From CAWGYT01 sp963826795 (GTDB taxonomy: Bacteria; Planctomycetota; Planctomycetia; Pirellulales; Pirellulaceae), in the NCBI GenBank assembly GCA_963826795.1, contig CAWGYT010000008.1:124001-188000 (forward strand): 64,000 nt of DNA. Direction: 5' to 3'. The notes beneath the pieces are model-generated. The model worked only from the letters and a program-made list of their open reading frames with translations. It ran no database searches and had not been told where the DNA came from. Position numbers and translations under genes: made by a program. Each line of letters begins with the position of its first letter. The first letter of the stretch is position 1. This document shows, piece after piece, positions 37,767 to 47,627 of the stretch.

Positions 37767-39215
37767 TCAGGCCAACACACCCTTCACCACATCGCCCTCG
37801 ACATCCGTCAAGCGATAATCTCGGCCGGCGTGGCGAAACGTCAAGCGCTCGTGGTCGAAGCCCATCAAGTGCAAAATCGTGGCGTGGAAATCGTGAACGT
37901 GGACCGGTTGTTCGACGGCTCGCAAGCCGTGTTCGTCCGTGGCGCCATAGACGATGCCGCGTTTAACGCCCGCTCCCGCCAACCACGCAGTAAACGCCCA
38001 AGGATGATGTTCACGGCCTTTCGCTTCGGCTGTGTTGTTGAACGGCGTGCGACCGAACTCGGTGGTCCAAACAACGAGCGTGTCGTCCAGCATGCCGCGT
38101 TGCTTGAGGTCTTTGAGCAGAGCGGCAATCGGCTGATCAACATTCTTTGCCAAACCGACGTGCGACATCATGTCGCCGTGCGCGTCCCAGTTGTTCGACG
38201 AACCCGTGTCAATCAACTCGACGAAACGCACGCCGCGTTCGATTAGCCGACGCGCTGCCAGGCATTGCCACCCAAAACCACTCGTCTTACCCGGATCGAG
38301 GGCGTAACTACGGAGCGTGGCAGCTGACTCCTGTGTAAAATCGAACGCCTCGGGAACTGCCATCTGCATGCCAAACGCTGTTTCAAAAGATCGCATCCGC
38401 GCAGACAGTGCGGCGTCCATCTGGCGCGACTCATGGTGGATTTGGTTCATTGCCTGGAGCGCTTCCAGCTCCAAGCGTTGTCGCCCCACAGAGACTCGCG
38501 GTCGGACGTTGGCGATCGGTTCGGTGCCTGGGACGACCAGCGTGCCCTGATGCGCCGCCGGCAAAAAGTCGCTGGCGTAGACTTGCGTGCCTGCGTACGT
38601 TTGCTGCGGCGCGATGACGACAAAGCTTGGCATGTTCCGATTTTCCGAACCGAGGCCGTAGCTCACCCATGCGCCAATACTCGGTCGCGAGAACGAAAAC
38701 GAGCCGGTGTGCATGCCGAGCGTGGCGTTGTAATGATTCGAGTGCGACGTGTGCATGGAACGGACCATCGCGATATCGTCCACGCAACCGGCCACGTGTG
38801 GGAACAGGGCACTGACTTCCGTGCCGCTTTCGCCGTACTTCGAAAACTTCCACTGCGGTCGTTTGATGTAAATGCGTTCGTAGCCCGGTCGGTCTTTGAT
38901 CTCCGGATGGTCCGCCTTGATTTCCTTGCCGTGATCGCGGTGAAGTGCCGGTTTGGGATCGAAAGTGTCGATGTGCGAAACGCCACCTGACATGAACAGG
39001 AAGATTACGTTCTTGGCGCGCGGCGCAAAATGCGGTTGGCGAACCGCGAGCGGGTCGGGGTCATCCGCCAGGAGTTGTTGCAGGATGCCCGGAAAGAGCA
39101 CCGAACCAGCCACTGCGGAGCGGAGGATGGTGCGTCGGCTCGCTGGCGTCCGAGCTTGGGCCTGCTGCCGCGCCACGGAAGCGTTCCCCCGGTTTTCCAT
39201 TCGATGAAGTGACAT
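37767..39215 (-). CDS. DUF1501 protein
   Basis: A 482-residue intact member of the DUF1501 family. Motifs are NVIFLFMSGGVSHIDTFDPK, SMHTSHSNHYNATLGMHTGS, NNWDAHGDMMSHVGLAKNVD, VVWTTEFGRTPFNNTAEAKG and REHHPWAFTAWLAGAGVKRG. The leader (ASRRTILRSAVAGSVLFPGI) is Tat-like. The family has an alkaline-phosphatase/sulfatase-type fold and unknown substrate. It starts 50 bases after the end of the DUF1549/DUF1553 gene and is its operon partner. A hairpin TCCGTGC/GCACGGA (37738-37753) lies just past the stop but lacks a T run. Confidence 0.88.
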   Translation of the reverse strand: MSLHRMENRGNASVARQQAQARTPASRRTILRSAVAGSVLFPGILQQLLADDPDPLAVRQPHFAPRAKNVIFLFMSGGVSHIDTFDPKPALHRDHGKEIKADHPEIKDRPGYERIYIKRPQWKFSKYGESGTEVSALFPHVAGCVDDIAMVRSMHTSHSNHYNATLGMHTGSFSFSRPSIGAWVSYGLGSENRNMPSFVVIAPQQTYAGTQVYASDFLPAAHQGTLVVPGTEPIANVRPRVSVGRQRLELEALQAMNQIHHESRQMDAALSARMRSFETAFGMQMAVPEAFDFTQESAATLRSYALDPGKTSGFGWQCLAARRLIERGVRFVELIDTGSSNNWDAHGDMMSHVGLAKNVDQPIAALLKDLKQRGMLDDTLVVWTTEFGRTPFNNTAEAKGREHHPWAFTAWLAGAGVKRGIVYGATDEHGLRAVEQPVHVHDFHATILHLMGFDHERLTFRHAGRDYRLTDVEGDVVKGVLA

Positions 39216-39265
39216 CTAAACATCCTCGTCGAAAGAGTCTCCGCTGGCTCACGCCTGGAACCGAA

Positions 39266-42187
39266 CTAGTCCACGTACAGGAACTCGTTGGAAGCCAACA
39301 ACACGCGGGCGTACGCCGCCCATTTGTCCAGCGTTTCGCCGGGATAGCTGGCGATGAATTGTTTTGCGATCCTCAGTTCGTTCGCTTGCGGCGGTCTTTG
39401 GAAAAGGTACTGAAAGGCGAACTCGATTCGCTTCGAGTCCGGTTGCTGGGTTATCAACTCGGCAACCCCTTCGGCCTGCTCGTAAAAAAACGGATTGTTC
39501 AAAAAGTACAACGCCTGCGTTGGTCCGGTTGTGGTCTGGCGCGTGGCGGTGCTGGAGTTGGGATCGGCTCCGTCGAACAACGCAAGGTAAGGATGCCGTC
39601 GCTGTCGTTGCACCATCATGAACACACTGCGGCGGCTGGTTTCGTAGACCGCGTTGAAAGGGGCGTGCTGAGTGAAACTCCAAGTTGATTCGGGAGGAAA
39701 CGGGTGAGCCTCCCCGGGTGAAACGTCGAGTTTCCCACTCGCCGTTAATAGACTATCGCGGATCTCCTCGGCCGTGAGTCGTCGTCGCGTAAAGCGAGCC
39801 AACCAACGATTGTCGGGATCGCTGGCCATGGTTTCCGAGGTTGTGATACTGCTACGTTGATAAGCGGCGGTGCTCATGATCAGCCGGTGAAGCGGCTTGA
39901 GCCGATAGCCAGTGGCCTGAAAGTAGGCGGCCAGTTCGTCGAGTAGTGCGGGATGCGTTGGTGGCTCGCCACGTGAACCAAAGTCGTTTGGCGACGCGAC
40001 CAGGCCGCGACCAAAATGCCATTGCCAAACACGATTCACGATCACCCGAGCGAATAGTGGATGCTGGACAATCCAAGCCGCAAGCTCCTCGCGCCCACTG
40101 CCACTTTGCGAGACGGCCTCGCCACCAAAAGCAGACAGCCAACGCCGCGGAACTTCGTCACCCAACTGCTCCGGTTCGCCGCGTTGCTGCAGACGCGCGT
40201 TTTTGGGTTCCGCTTCGGCGACACCATAGGCCACGGGGATCATCGGCGGTTCGGGAGGAGCAGTGGCACTCGACGTGGCGGCCTTGCCCAAAGCGATCAG
40301 GTTGTTGCCGACATCCGGCGAGGCAAAATGCTCGATCCGAAATGCCACTCCGTCCAGACCCGGTGCCGGGTGCGCGTCGGCCACGGTCCCTTGCACGTGG
40401 TATGTGCCGTCTTGCGGGCACACCCAAGCGATCGCGACGGTCTTTTGATCACCAGGATGGACGAAGAACGAGTTGCCCGGCAGTCGGGTCCAGGCCGAGA
40501 CCGGATCGGGCGACGCGTTCACCGTGACCGAAGGCAATCCGCCCGTGGACCAAGTGCTGAGGCTGGGTTGGTGATCGACATTGAGTTTCTGTTCGCACAG
40601 AAACACCGGTCCGTCGGTGTTATCCAAAAAGCACCACACAGCGCCGCGGTCGCGGATTAGGGGGCCTTCGGCAAAACGTGAAATCAGGTCGGAAGTCTTC
40701 CATTCGGTGCCATTGTCGTTCCGCACGATCCTCCAATCGACAAGCGTCGTGTCCGCTCCGTAGCCGCCATTGGGCGTCACCGTCAGTTGGAGCACTTCGC
40801 CCCGCTGCATTTCCACCTGGTTGATCGCGTTTTCGTTCTTCGTGCTGGCAATCGAAACCGTTGTCGTTTCGGCCACCTCCGCCTGGGCAATCATCTTGAA
40901 AGATTGGGCTGCCAATTCTTTGATTTGCCGAGCCTTGGCCTTCGCTGCCTGCAGTTGCTGCTCGCGCGCTTTCAGTTTGTGTTCGTAATCCGCCTTAAGC
41001 TGATCCACCCTCGCTTCTTCAATCAGTGGAATCAGGTCTCGCGGTTGGCCCTTGGGTTCGCAACCTGGAAACGAAAACCGCGTGCTCTCAAAGATGCCAT
41101 ACAGGGCGTAGTAATCTTCGGAGGTGATCGGATCGTACTTGTGGTCGTGGCAGCGAGCGCAGCTGATCGTCAGCCCAAGGAAGCTCTTGCCCACGTTGTC
41201 GATCACGTCCTCGCGCATCAGATGGATGTCTTTGTCGATGTCGTGGCCGAACCGACGGGCGATTGCTAGATAACCAGTGGCAATAATTCCTTCGGCGCGG
41301 CCGTCCGGATCCGCTTCGGCACGCAGCACGTCGCCGGCCAACTGCAACCGAGCAAACTCGTCAAACGACATGTCACGATTCAGGGCTTCGATGACCCAGT
41401 TGCGATATCGCCAGGCGTGCGGCAACGGACGGTCGGTGTTCTCGCCAGCCGTGTCCGCGTAACGCACGACATCCAGCCAATGTCGTCCCCACTGGGGTCC
41501 GTACTGCGGCGACTGGAGCAGCCGATCGATCACTTTGTCAAAAGCGCCCGCCGAATCGTCTGCCATCCACGCGTCGACTTCTTCGGCGGTTGGCGGCAGA
41601 CCCGTTAAGTCGTAGGTTGCGCGGCGAATGAGCGTGCGTTTGTCAGCCGCCGGCGCGACCGTCAAGTTGTTTTGCAGAATCGTGATATGCTCGTCGATGT
41701 CAGCTGGAGTAAGCGACGACTTGTGGGGCAGCGGTTGAAAAGCCCACCACGACATGGCCTGCTCACGGTCCATGCCGCCAATTCGTGGGGTGGAATTTCG
41801 CGGGTCGAACGCACCATCGGAGACCCACTTTGTCAAGATCGCAATCTCGTCACTCGGTAACTTGCCACCTTTGTCCGGTGGCGGCATTTCCAACGAGCGA
41901 TAATTGATCGCTTCGATCAGCAAGCTCTCATCCGGTTTGCCCGGGACAATCGCCGCGCCGCTTTCGCCACCGGCCCGCCAGCCCTTCGGGGTTTCCAACG
42001 AAAGGCCGCCGCGTTTCATTTTGCCGGCGTGGCATTCGTAGCAACGGTCGATCAGAATCGGGCGAACGTGTTTTTCAAAGAACTCGGATTCATTTTCGTC
42101 GGCCTGAGTTGAGAACGTACCGACGAATGTCAGGGCGAGCCCAAACGCCGCGACTGAAATGAGTCTAGTGTTTGCGTGCATCGGCAT
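39266..42187 (-). CDS. planctomycete cytochrome c-like PSCyt1/DUF1549/DUF1553 protein
   Basis: A 973-residue exported protein. A signal peptide (RLISVAAFGLALTFVGTFST) precedes PSCyt1 with a haem motif (CYECHAGKMKRGGLSL, about 49-64). DUF1549 follows (LIRRATYDLTGLPPTAEEVD, then ISCARCHDHKYDPITSEDYY), then a coiled coil (KLKAREQQLQAAKAKARQIK), a lectin-like insert (NGGYGADTTLVDWRIVRND), and DUF1553 (FARVIVNRVWQWHFGRGLVA, RWLARFTRRRLTAEEIRDSL). These proteins are numerous in planctomycetes; a redox-linked role in polysaccharide breakdown is often suggested but unproven. The gene is intact and first in a pair with the DUF1501 gene. Confidence 0.88.
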   Translation of the reverse strand: MPMHANTRLISVAAFGLALTFVGTFSTQADENESEFFEKHVRPILIDRCYECHAGKMKRGGLSLETPKGWRAGGESGAAIVPGKPDESLLIEAINYRSLEMPPPDKGGKLPSDEIAILTKWVSDGAFDPRNSTPRIGGMDREQAMSWWAFQPLPHKSSLTPADIDEHITILQNNLTVAPAADKRTLIRRATYDLTGLPPTAEEVDAWMADDSAGAFDKVIDRLLQSPQYGPQWGRHWLDVVRYADTAGENTDRPLPHAWRYRNWVIEALNRDMSFDEFARLQLAGDVLRAEADPDGRAEGIIATGYLAIARRFGHDIDKDIHLMREDVIDNVGKSFLGLTISCARCHDHKYDPITSEDYYALYGIFESTRFSFPGCEPKGQPRDLIPLIEEARVDQLKADYEHKLKAREQQLQAAKAKARQIKELAAQSFKMIAQAEVAETTTVSIASTKNENAINQVEMQRGEVLQLTVTPNGGYGADTTLVDWRIVRNDNGTEWKTSDLISRFAEGPLIRDRGAVWCFLDNTDGPVFLCEQKLNVDHQPSLSTWSTGGLPSVTVNASPDPVSAWTRLPGNSFFVHPGDQKTVAIAWVCPQDGTYHVQGTVADAHPAPGLDGVAFRIEHFASPDVGNNLIALGKAATSSATAPPEPPMIPVAYGVAEAEPKNARLQQRGEPEQLGDEVPRRWLSAFGGEAVSQSGSGREELAAWIVQHPLFARVIVNRVWQWHFGRGLVASPNDFGSRGEPPTHPALLDELAAYFQATGYRLKPLHRLIMSTAAYQRSSITTSETMASDPDNRWLARFTRRRLTAEEIRDSLLTASGKLDVSPGEAHPFPPESTWSFTQHAPFNAVYETSRRSVFMMVQRQRRHPYLALFDGADPNSSTATRQTTTGPTQALYFLNNPFFYEQAEGVAELITQQPDSKRIEFAFQYLFQRPPQANELRIAKQFIASYPGETLDKWAAYARVLLASNEFLYVD

Positions 42188-42367
42188 GCGTTTCCATCAA
42201 CTGAAGAATAGGCGGAGCCGTATTGTACATCATTCCTGCCTTTAGATAGACCCTGTAGTTGCATAGAGGATTCTTTGCGAGTGTGAGTTGGACTGAGAAA
42301 ACCAGGGGTCTTCGAACTTGCCATCGCTTGTTGCTGGATCTCACATCCGGTGAGATCCAGGCGCACC

Positions 42368-42444
42368 GGGAGGGCGAGGCTCCTGCCGAGCCGCAGGAGC
42401 GGAAGACGCTGTCAAAGAAGGCTCAGCAGGAGCTTCGCCCTCCC
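42368..42444. repeat. 25-bp inverted repeat element
   Basis: Arms 42368-42392 (GGGAGGGCGAGGCTCCTGCC and GAGCC) and 42420-42444 (GGCTCAGCAGGAGCTTCGCC and CTCCC) are inverted copies with two mismatches, with a 27-base loop. The right arm ends one base before the first recognisable codons of a PEP-CTERM remnant, so the element marks the point where that gene's 5' end was lost. It looks like a mobile palindromic repeat. Confidence 0.75.
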
Positions 42445-42445
42445 G

Positions 42446-43499
42446 AAGGCTTGGCCACAAAGCAGTTTTTCTGCAACGCTGGGGCTAATCGGCCAAGTTG
42501 CTGGCAGCAGTGGCCGCTTCGAACTTTCAGGTGATTCCGTCATCAACGCCGGATCCATCAACGCCGGATCCATCTACGTCGGCAATCTCGGCAGCGGGAG
42601 TTTCGCACAGACCGGCGGTGTGGTCACTCTCACGGAAAACTTGATTGTAGCCAACGCAGCCTCGGGTGTGGGGAGTTACGAATTGTCTGGCGGTAGCGTG
42701 TCGACGGTCGAAGCCACGGTCGGCAATTTGGGTGTGCCGGGCGAGTTGACTCATAGCGGCGGGCGGCTTACGGTCCGCGACCGGCTTGCCGTTGGCAACC
42801 TGGCGGGCAGCGAGGGCATTTGCCGCCTTAGCGGAAGCGGCGAGCTGTCGGCCGGACAGGTCATCAACCGCGGCGAGTTCTATTACTCCGGCGGCAGTTT
42901 CACCGGTGACTTGACCAACGAAGGCCTCGCCGCCTGAGTGGACCGGGCGTCCGCATCATCGATGGCAACGTGCACAACGAGGGCGTCTTCGATGCCCACA
43001 ATACGGAATGCGTCGTTACAGGGACATCTACCGGCAATGGGCCCCTGGTCTCCGACCCATCGATTGACCATTTCGGCGATCTCATGATTGGGCCCGAAGG
43101 CTACATTGCGGGCGGTGCGGGAGACCAGTTCTACGTCGCCGGCGACCTCACAATCAACAGCACACAACGTGACCTGGGGAACACTGTCTCTGGCGGCAGG
43201 CAACTCGCTCGTGCTGGTCGACGGCAACTCGATGCTCGGCGGCGCACTGTACGTCAGAACGCTTCAGTTGGAGAACGGCCTCAGTCAACTCGCAGACATT
43301 AACTCGGGTGGGTTGAATATTTTCTACCTCCCTGGGCTTCCCGAGAACGCCTATCTCGGCGGCCAAACGCACGATTTGCCCGGGGGGCGGACGGCTGTTG
43401 TGCGCGGTCCCAGAGCCAGCCAGCGGGTTGCTTCTCATCCTCGCGGCGGCAGTCGTGTCGAGCCAGCGGGGCCGACGAATCTCACCCCCTAGTCGCTGA
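42446..43499 (+). pseudogene. PEP-CTERM autotransporter-like repeat protein, 5' truncated with three frame changes
   Basis: The first segment (to TGA 42937) has repeats such as LSGGSVSTVEATVGNLGVPG and GSFAQTGGVVTLTENLIVAN. One base later the protein goes on in the next frame (SGPGVRIIDGNVHNEGVFDA, DFYVAGDL-like), returns near 43180 (GTLSLAAGNSLVLVDGNSML, LADINSGGLNIFYLPGLPEN) and finally, near 43389, enters a third frame with the PEP-CTERM signal VPEPASGLLLILAAAVVSSQ and RGRR, stop 43497-43499. The four parts join into one logical protein. No start or signal peptide remains. Confidence 0.75.
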
Positions 43500-43728
43500 A
43501 TTCGTTATGCGATGCGATGAGCCGTCTGTGGCCTGATGGGTTACGTGCTTTCGCTCGTGGGAGGCGGCGAAGGGCAATAGCAGAAACGAACGTTCGCTCG
43601 TTTTTGCTGTCGCCCTGTTCGCCGGTAGAATATCGGCTTCACGCCCATCCATTTCACGGTGCCAAGTGGCCGGGCTCATCTTATTTCATGCAAACCATCG
43701 CGCGTTTCGCAGCCGGGTGTCACGAACA

Positions 43729-44460
43729 ATGACTGTCAAACAGACCTTCCATAGCGTGAGACTGGGGTTCACGCGGTGCTATCTGGTGAAGTGCTTGGAT
43801 GGATATTTGCTCATCGACACATCCGACACCAGCTATTTTCGTTCGTTCCAGAAACGCACGGCGAAGCTCGGGATAGACCTCACGGATATTAAGTACCTTT
43901 TGTTGACGCATCACCACGATGACCACGCTGGATTTGCTGCCGAGCTGGTCGAGAAGACAGGGTGTCGAGTGGTCGTTCATCGAGATGCCGTGTCTCCATT
44001 GAAGCAAGGCAAGGCAGAATATACAGGAGCCAAAGTTCTCAATCGTCGCGTTTACGCTACGATGATGTTTTACTCATGGTATTACATCCTGTTTTATGGA
44101 AAGACCTTTCCACGGCTGACCTTCAGCGACAGAGACATCGTGCTTGAGGGTGACAACGAATCCTTTCTGAAAGAGATCGGAATCGACGGTGTGCTCTTGC
44201 ATACGCCCGGACATTCAAGAGATTCCATTTCAGTTCTACTTTCCGATGGAACCGCATTTGTTGGCGATGCTGCGATGAACTTTCTGTGGTGGACAGGAAG
44301 TCGCCACAGGCCCGTTGGCTTCGACGATATCAACACGGTGTACGAGAGTTGGCAGAAGCTGCGGGAGCACGGAGCGAGAGTGATTTACCCGGCACATGGC
44401 AAACCGTTTTCCGCCCAGCAACTAGTGCCTTCACCAGTCACATCGCCCCTGGAGTGGTGA
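43729..44460 (+). CDS. MBL-fold metallo-hydrolase
   Basis: A 243-residue metallo-beta-lactamase-fold enzyme. The metal motif is LLTHHHDDHAGF (about 59-70), further ligands are in LLHTPGHSRDSISVLLSDGT and FVGDAAMNF, and YPAHGKPFS near the C-terminus supplies the last His. There is no signal peptide, so it should be cytoplasmic. Substrates in this superfamily range from thioesters to lactones, and nothing here fixes one. ATG 43729 is chosen because the metal-binding fold starts right after it (RLGFTRCYLVKC); the upstream in-frame extension has no SD. No operon partners. Confidence 0.82.
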   Translation: MTVKQTFHSVRLGFTRCYLVKCLDGYLLIDTSDTSYFRSFQKRTAKLGIDLTDIKYLLLTHHHDDHAGFAAELVEKTGCRVVVHRDAVSPLKQGKAEYTGAKVLNRRVYATMMFYSWYYILFYGKTFPRLTFSDRDIVLEGDNESFLKEIGIDGVLLHTPGHSRDSISVLLSDGTAFVGDAAMNFLWWTGSRHRPVGFDDINTVYESWQKLREHGARVIYPAHGKPFSAQQLVPSPVTSPLEW

Positions 44461-44989
44461 GGCAGCCGCTTTTCGGGATGAACGCTTCGCCGCCCGCGAG
44501 CCTTTCGCAACTCCGTGATAGAGTGTAATCCGTTTACGCGGTGACTCCGAACGATGCCTCGACTCCCGCAGTCGCCGCCATCGCGAGTGCTCTCCAAAAA
44601 GTGGCGCGAGCGACGGCTTTCCCGACCGGCGCACCACCGGCACGGGCGGACACGCCAAATCACTCTGGGGAAGCGTCCGTCCCGATGTACACGCCTTTTA
44701 CCGCAATTTCTGGAGTAGAAACATGAACCGCTTGATCGCTGCTAAATCAGCCAATCACAAGGAATCGAAAACACGCCGTCGTAACATGAGTTCGGCTAGC
44801 TAGCGTAAAGACTCCTTTTCGCCTCGAATGGCAAGACTGGAAGTCGAGCAAGCCTTGCTTGAGATGTCGCTTGCCGTTGTCGCTAGTCGACACGGCGTTT
44901 CGCGAAGGTGTAACATAGGCGGGTGACAGGGCTTCGCGCTGTGTTGGCTTGCGGTTTCGGTGGGTGAACTCAGCAGGATAGAGTCTTTG
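44461..44989. other. spacer upstream of ceramidase gene
   Basis: About 530 bases. A 61-codon plus-strand frame at 44541-44726 has no domain. The region must contain the promoter of the ceramidase/sialidase/propeller genes, but no convincing -35/-10 pair stands out. Confidence 0.35.
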
Positions 44990-46387
44990 ATGATTCGCAA
45001 CTTCAGCTTCATTGCCCATGCAGTCCTTTGTGCTTCCCTTGTTGCAGGGGAGGCGGAGTACGACGGGTCGCCGCGCCACACTCAACAGGCACGGGCTCGT
45101 GGGGCCGTCCATGATGCGAAACTGACGGGCGGTACGGCGCGAATCGACCTCACTCCGACGCTGGAAATGAAAGCGGCACTAGGTGGCTACGGCGAACGAA
45201 TGAGTCGCCCGGCGGAGGGAATCCATGATCGCGTTTTCGCAAAAGCGCTTGTCCTTTCCGATCCCGATAGGAAACGACGGTTCGCGCTGCTGACCGCCGA
45301 CATTCTTGGATTTCCGCCCGCGTTCAAGCCCGCGCTCGTGAAACGGCTGGCAGATGATGGATGGACGTCGGACCAGATGATGCTGCTGGCGAGCCACTCC
45401 CACACAAGCATTGACTTGAACGCCATCAATCCAGCCAACGTGCTAGACAACAAACAGATCGGCCTTTTCGACAGGGCCCTTTTTGAGTGGACGTTGCAGC
45501 GGTGTGAGGCAGTCATTCGGCAAGCGGCAAGCAAGCCGGTCGCCGTCGTGATAGGAACTGCGTCCATGGAGTTGAACGATTGGAACCGCAATCGGCGCCA
45601 ACGTGGTGGCGTGACTGACAAGTCGCTCACGGTGACACGCGTCGATCAGGCGGATGGGCACGCGCTTGCCGTGCTTGTGAACTTCACCGCTCATCCCACA
45701 TTCATGTCTGCTGAACACATGCTCTTTTCTGGCGGATGGCCGGGACATCTGCAGCGATCGCTCGAACGAACGATTGGCGACGACGTGAACGTGTTGTACT
45801 ACAACGGCGCCGAAGGGGATCAATCGCCCGTTGGCCGACCTGGCTCCGGGAACGATCGCTGGGAGGCCGCCGAACAATACGGCCACGGACTTTCGATGCA
45901 TGCACACGAACTTTGGAAGCATGCCACGCCGGAACACGAAATAGCTTTCGGGTTTCACACGGAAACGATTCAATTGCCGGAAAGGAGCTGGCATCCAGAC
46001 TTCATGAAGACGGGCGGCGAGGAATACGGTTTGAGCGAAGAGCTACTTCAAAAGGCGCTGCCGGTGATGTTCCCAGCGCAGACGACCAGTGGCTGTCTGC
46101 GACTCGGCGATCTGTTGATTGTCGGAGTCCCCGGTGAGATGGCAGCTCAGCTAGGCTTAGACATCAAAGACCAAGCCGCCAAACGCACGGGCATTCGCCA
46201 CGTCACGATCGGCGGCCTTGCCGACGCATGGATCAGCTACATTCTTTCGCCTGACGAATACGACCGGGGCGGGTACGAAGCAAGCGTCAGTTTCTACGGA
46301 CGCAACCTCGGTAACCGCATTGTGAGCGGCGCGGTATCAGGCGCTGGCCAGATGCGCGCACGGCAAGGGGATGCGACTGGCCCTTGA
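44990..46387 (+). CDS. exported neutral/alkaline ceramidase-family hydrolase
   Basis: A 465-residue protein with a signal peptide (FSFIAHAVLCASLVAGEAEY). The family pattern is GTARIDLTPTLEMKAALGGY, FAKALVLSDPD, LLTADILGFP, LLASHSHTSIDLNAINP and VLYYNGAEGDQSPVGRPG, ending with GVPGEMAAQLGLDIK. This is the neutral/alkaline non-lysosomal ceramidase fold, a zinc amidase that splits ceramide into sphingosine and fatty acid. The usual THTHS-type zinc motif reads SHSHTS, so the real substrate may differ. ATG 44990 gives the best leader; a GTG at 44960 is possible. It is followed after 52 bases by the sialidase gene and is probably the first gene of an operon. Confidence 0.72.
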   Translation: MIRNFSFIAHAVLCASLVAGEAEYDGSPRHTQQARARGAVHDAKLTGGTARIDLTPTLEMKAALGGYGERMSRPAEGIHDRVFAKALVLSDPDRKRRFALLTADILGFPPAFKPALVKRLADDGWTSDQMMLLASHSHTSIDLNAINPANVLDNKQIGLFDRALFEWTLQRCEAVIRQAASKPVAVVIGTASMELNDWNRNRRQRGGVTDKSLTVTRVDQADGHALAVLVNFTAHPTFMSAEHMLFSGGWPGHLQRSLERTIGDDVNVLYYNGAEGDQSPVGRPGSGNDRWEAAEQYGHGLSMHAHELWKHATPEHEIAFGFHTETIQLPERSWHPDFMKTGGEEYGLSEELLQKALPVMFPAQTTSGCLRLGDLLIVGVPGEMAAQLGLDIKDQAAKRTGIRHVTIGGLADAWISYILSPDEYDRGGYEASVSFYGRNLGNRIVSGAVSGAGQMRARQGDATGP

Positions 46388-46439
46388 GAACTTGCCAGAT
46401 GGCTCGATCTAGCTGCGATGGAACTATAAAGGAACACAC

Positions 46440-47627
46440 ATGCGTATGAACCGCCTTTGCCTGATGTTCCTCGTACCTGCGTTGGCGCAACCGTGCGCGG
46501 CAGAACCTATCTTTAAAACGGAAAACATTTTCCCTCTTGGCGGCAAGCACGCACATTCCAGCAGTATCGTTGAATGTCCCGATGGCAGCCTGTTGACTTG
46601 CTGGTTCTATGGCAGCGGAGAACGTACGGCTTCGGACGTCGTCGTTCAGGGTTCACGATTGTCTGTGGGCGCGACGAGATGGAGTCCGGTGTTTCTGATG
46701 GCCGACACACCTGGCTTCCCTGATTGCAACCCGGTGCTGTTCATCGACGGCAAGGAGCGGCTGTGGTTGTTTTGGATATCGGTGTTGGCCGAACGGTGGG
46801 AATGTAGTCAGCTGAAGTATCGGAGAGCGGACGAGCCGGACGGGACCGGTGCGCCGAAGTGGACATGGCAAGATGTGATTCAACTGAAGCCAGGTGAGTC
46901 TTTCCCACTCGTGATGAAGCAACGATTCGATGAAATCGGCGTCAACGCAGAAATGTGGGCCGAATATGCGAAACCATATCACCGTTTGCTCTTGCAGGCA
47001 GCCGAGGATGCTTATAAACGTCAGACGGGCTGGATGACTCGCACCCATCCGCTGACACTTCCGAGTGGACGCATCCTGGTGCCGCTGTATTCGGACGGTT
47101 TCAACGCTTCGCTTATGGGGATATCTGACGATGACGGGCGAACGTGGCGAGCCAGTTCGCCCATTGTGGGCTTGGGGCCGATCCAGCCTTCTGTTGTCCG
47201 GAAAAAGGATGGCACGCTCGTCGCCTATTGCCGTGATTCCGGCAGCTCGCCCAGGCGCGTCATGGTTTCACGCTCGCACGACAATGGCGAGACGTGGTCA
47301 GCGGCTGTGGACAGTGACATTCCCAACCCCGGGTCGAGCCTGGAAGTCATCGCACTCACCGATGGGAACTGGGTGCTCGTGTGCAACGATACAGAGCGTG
47401 GGCGGCACCGGCTATCCGTGATGCTGTCGAACGATGAAGGGCAAACCTGGAAAACCAAACGGACAATCGAGCCAAGCGACCAAACTGGAAAATCGTTCGG
47501 CTATCCTTCCATCATTCAATCTCGAGACGGACTGATTCATCTGACATACAGCTACACGACGGCGGCAGGACGGTGCATTCGTCATTGCGTCACCAACACC
47601 GAATGGATCAAAGGCGATCGCGAATGA
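46440..47627 (+). CDS. exported sialidase/BNR-repeat glycoside hydrolase-like protein
   Basis: A 395-residue protein with a signal peptide (LCLMFLVPALAQPCAAEP). It is a six-bladed BNR propeller of the GH33-like exo-sialidase clan: three clean Asp boxes (SDDDGRTW, SHDNGETW, SNDEGQTW), SSIVECPDGSLLTCWFYGSG near the N-terminus, and THPLTLPSGRILVPLYSDGF. Sialidases remove terminal sialic acid, but this clan also holds other exo-glycosidases, and I cannot verify the Arg triad or the Tyr/Glu pair. An AAGGA SD lies before ATG 46440. The stop overlaps the next gene's ATG (ATGA at 47624-47627). Confidence 0.78.
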   Translation: MRMNRLCLMFLVPALAQPCAAEPIFKTENIFPLGGKHAHSSSIVECPDGSLLTCWFYGSGERTASDVVVQGSRLSVGATRWSPVFLMADTPGFPDCNPVLFIDGKERLWLFWISVLAERWECSQLKYRRADEPDGTGAPKWTWQDVIQLKPGESFPLVMKQRFDEIGVNAEMWAEYAKPYHRLLLQAAEDAYKRQTGWMTRTHPLTLPSGRILVPLYSDGFNASLMGISDDDGRTWRASSPIVGLGPIQPSVVRKKDGTLVAYCRDSGSSPRRVMVSRSHDNGETWSAAVDSDIPNPGSSLEVIALTDGNWVLVCNDTERGRHRLSVMLSNDEGQTWKTKRTIEPSDQTGKSFGYPSIIQSRDGLIHLTYSYTTAAGRCIRHCVTNTEWIKGDRE

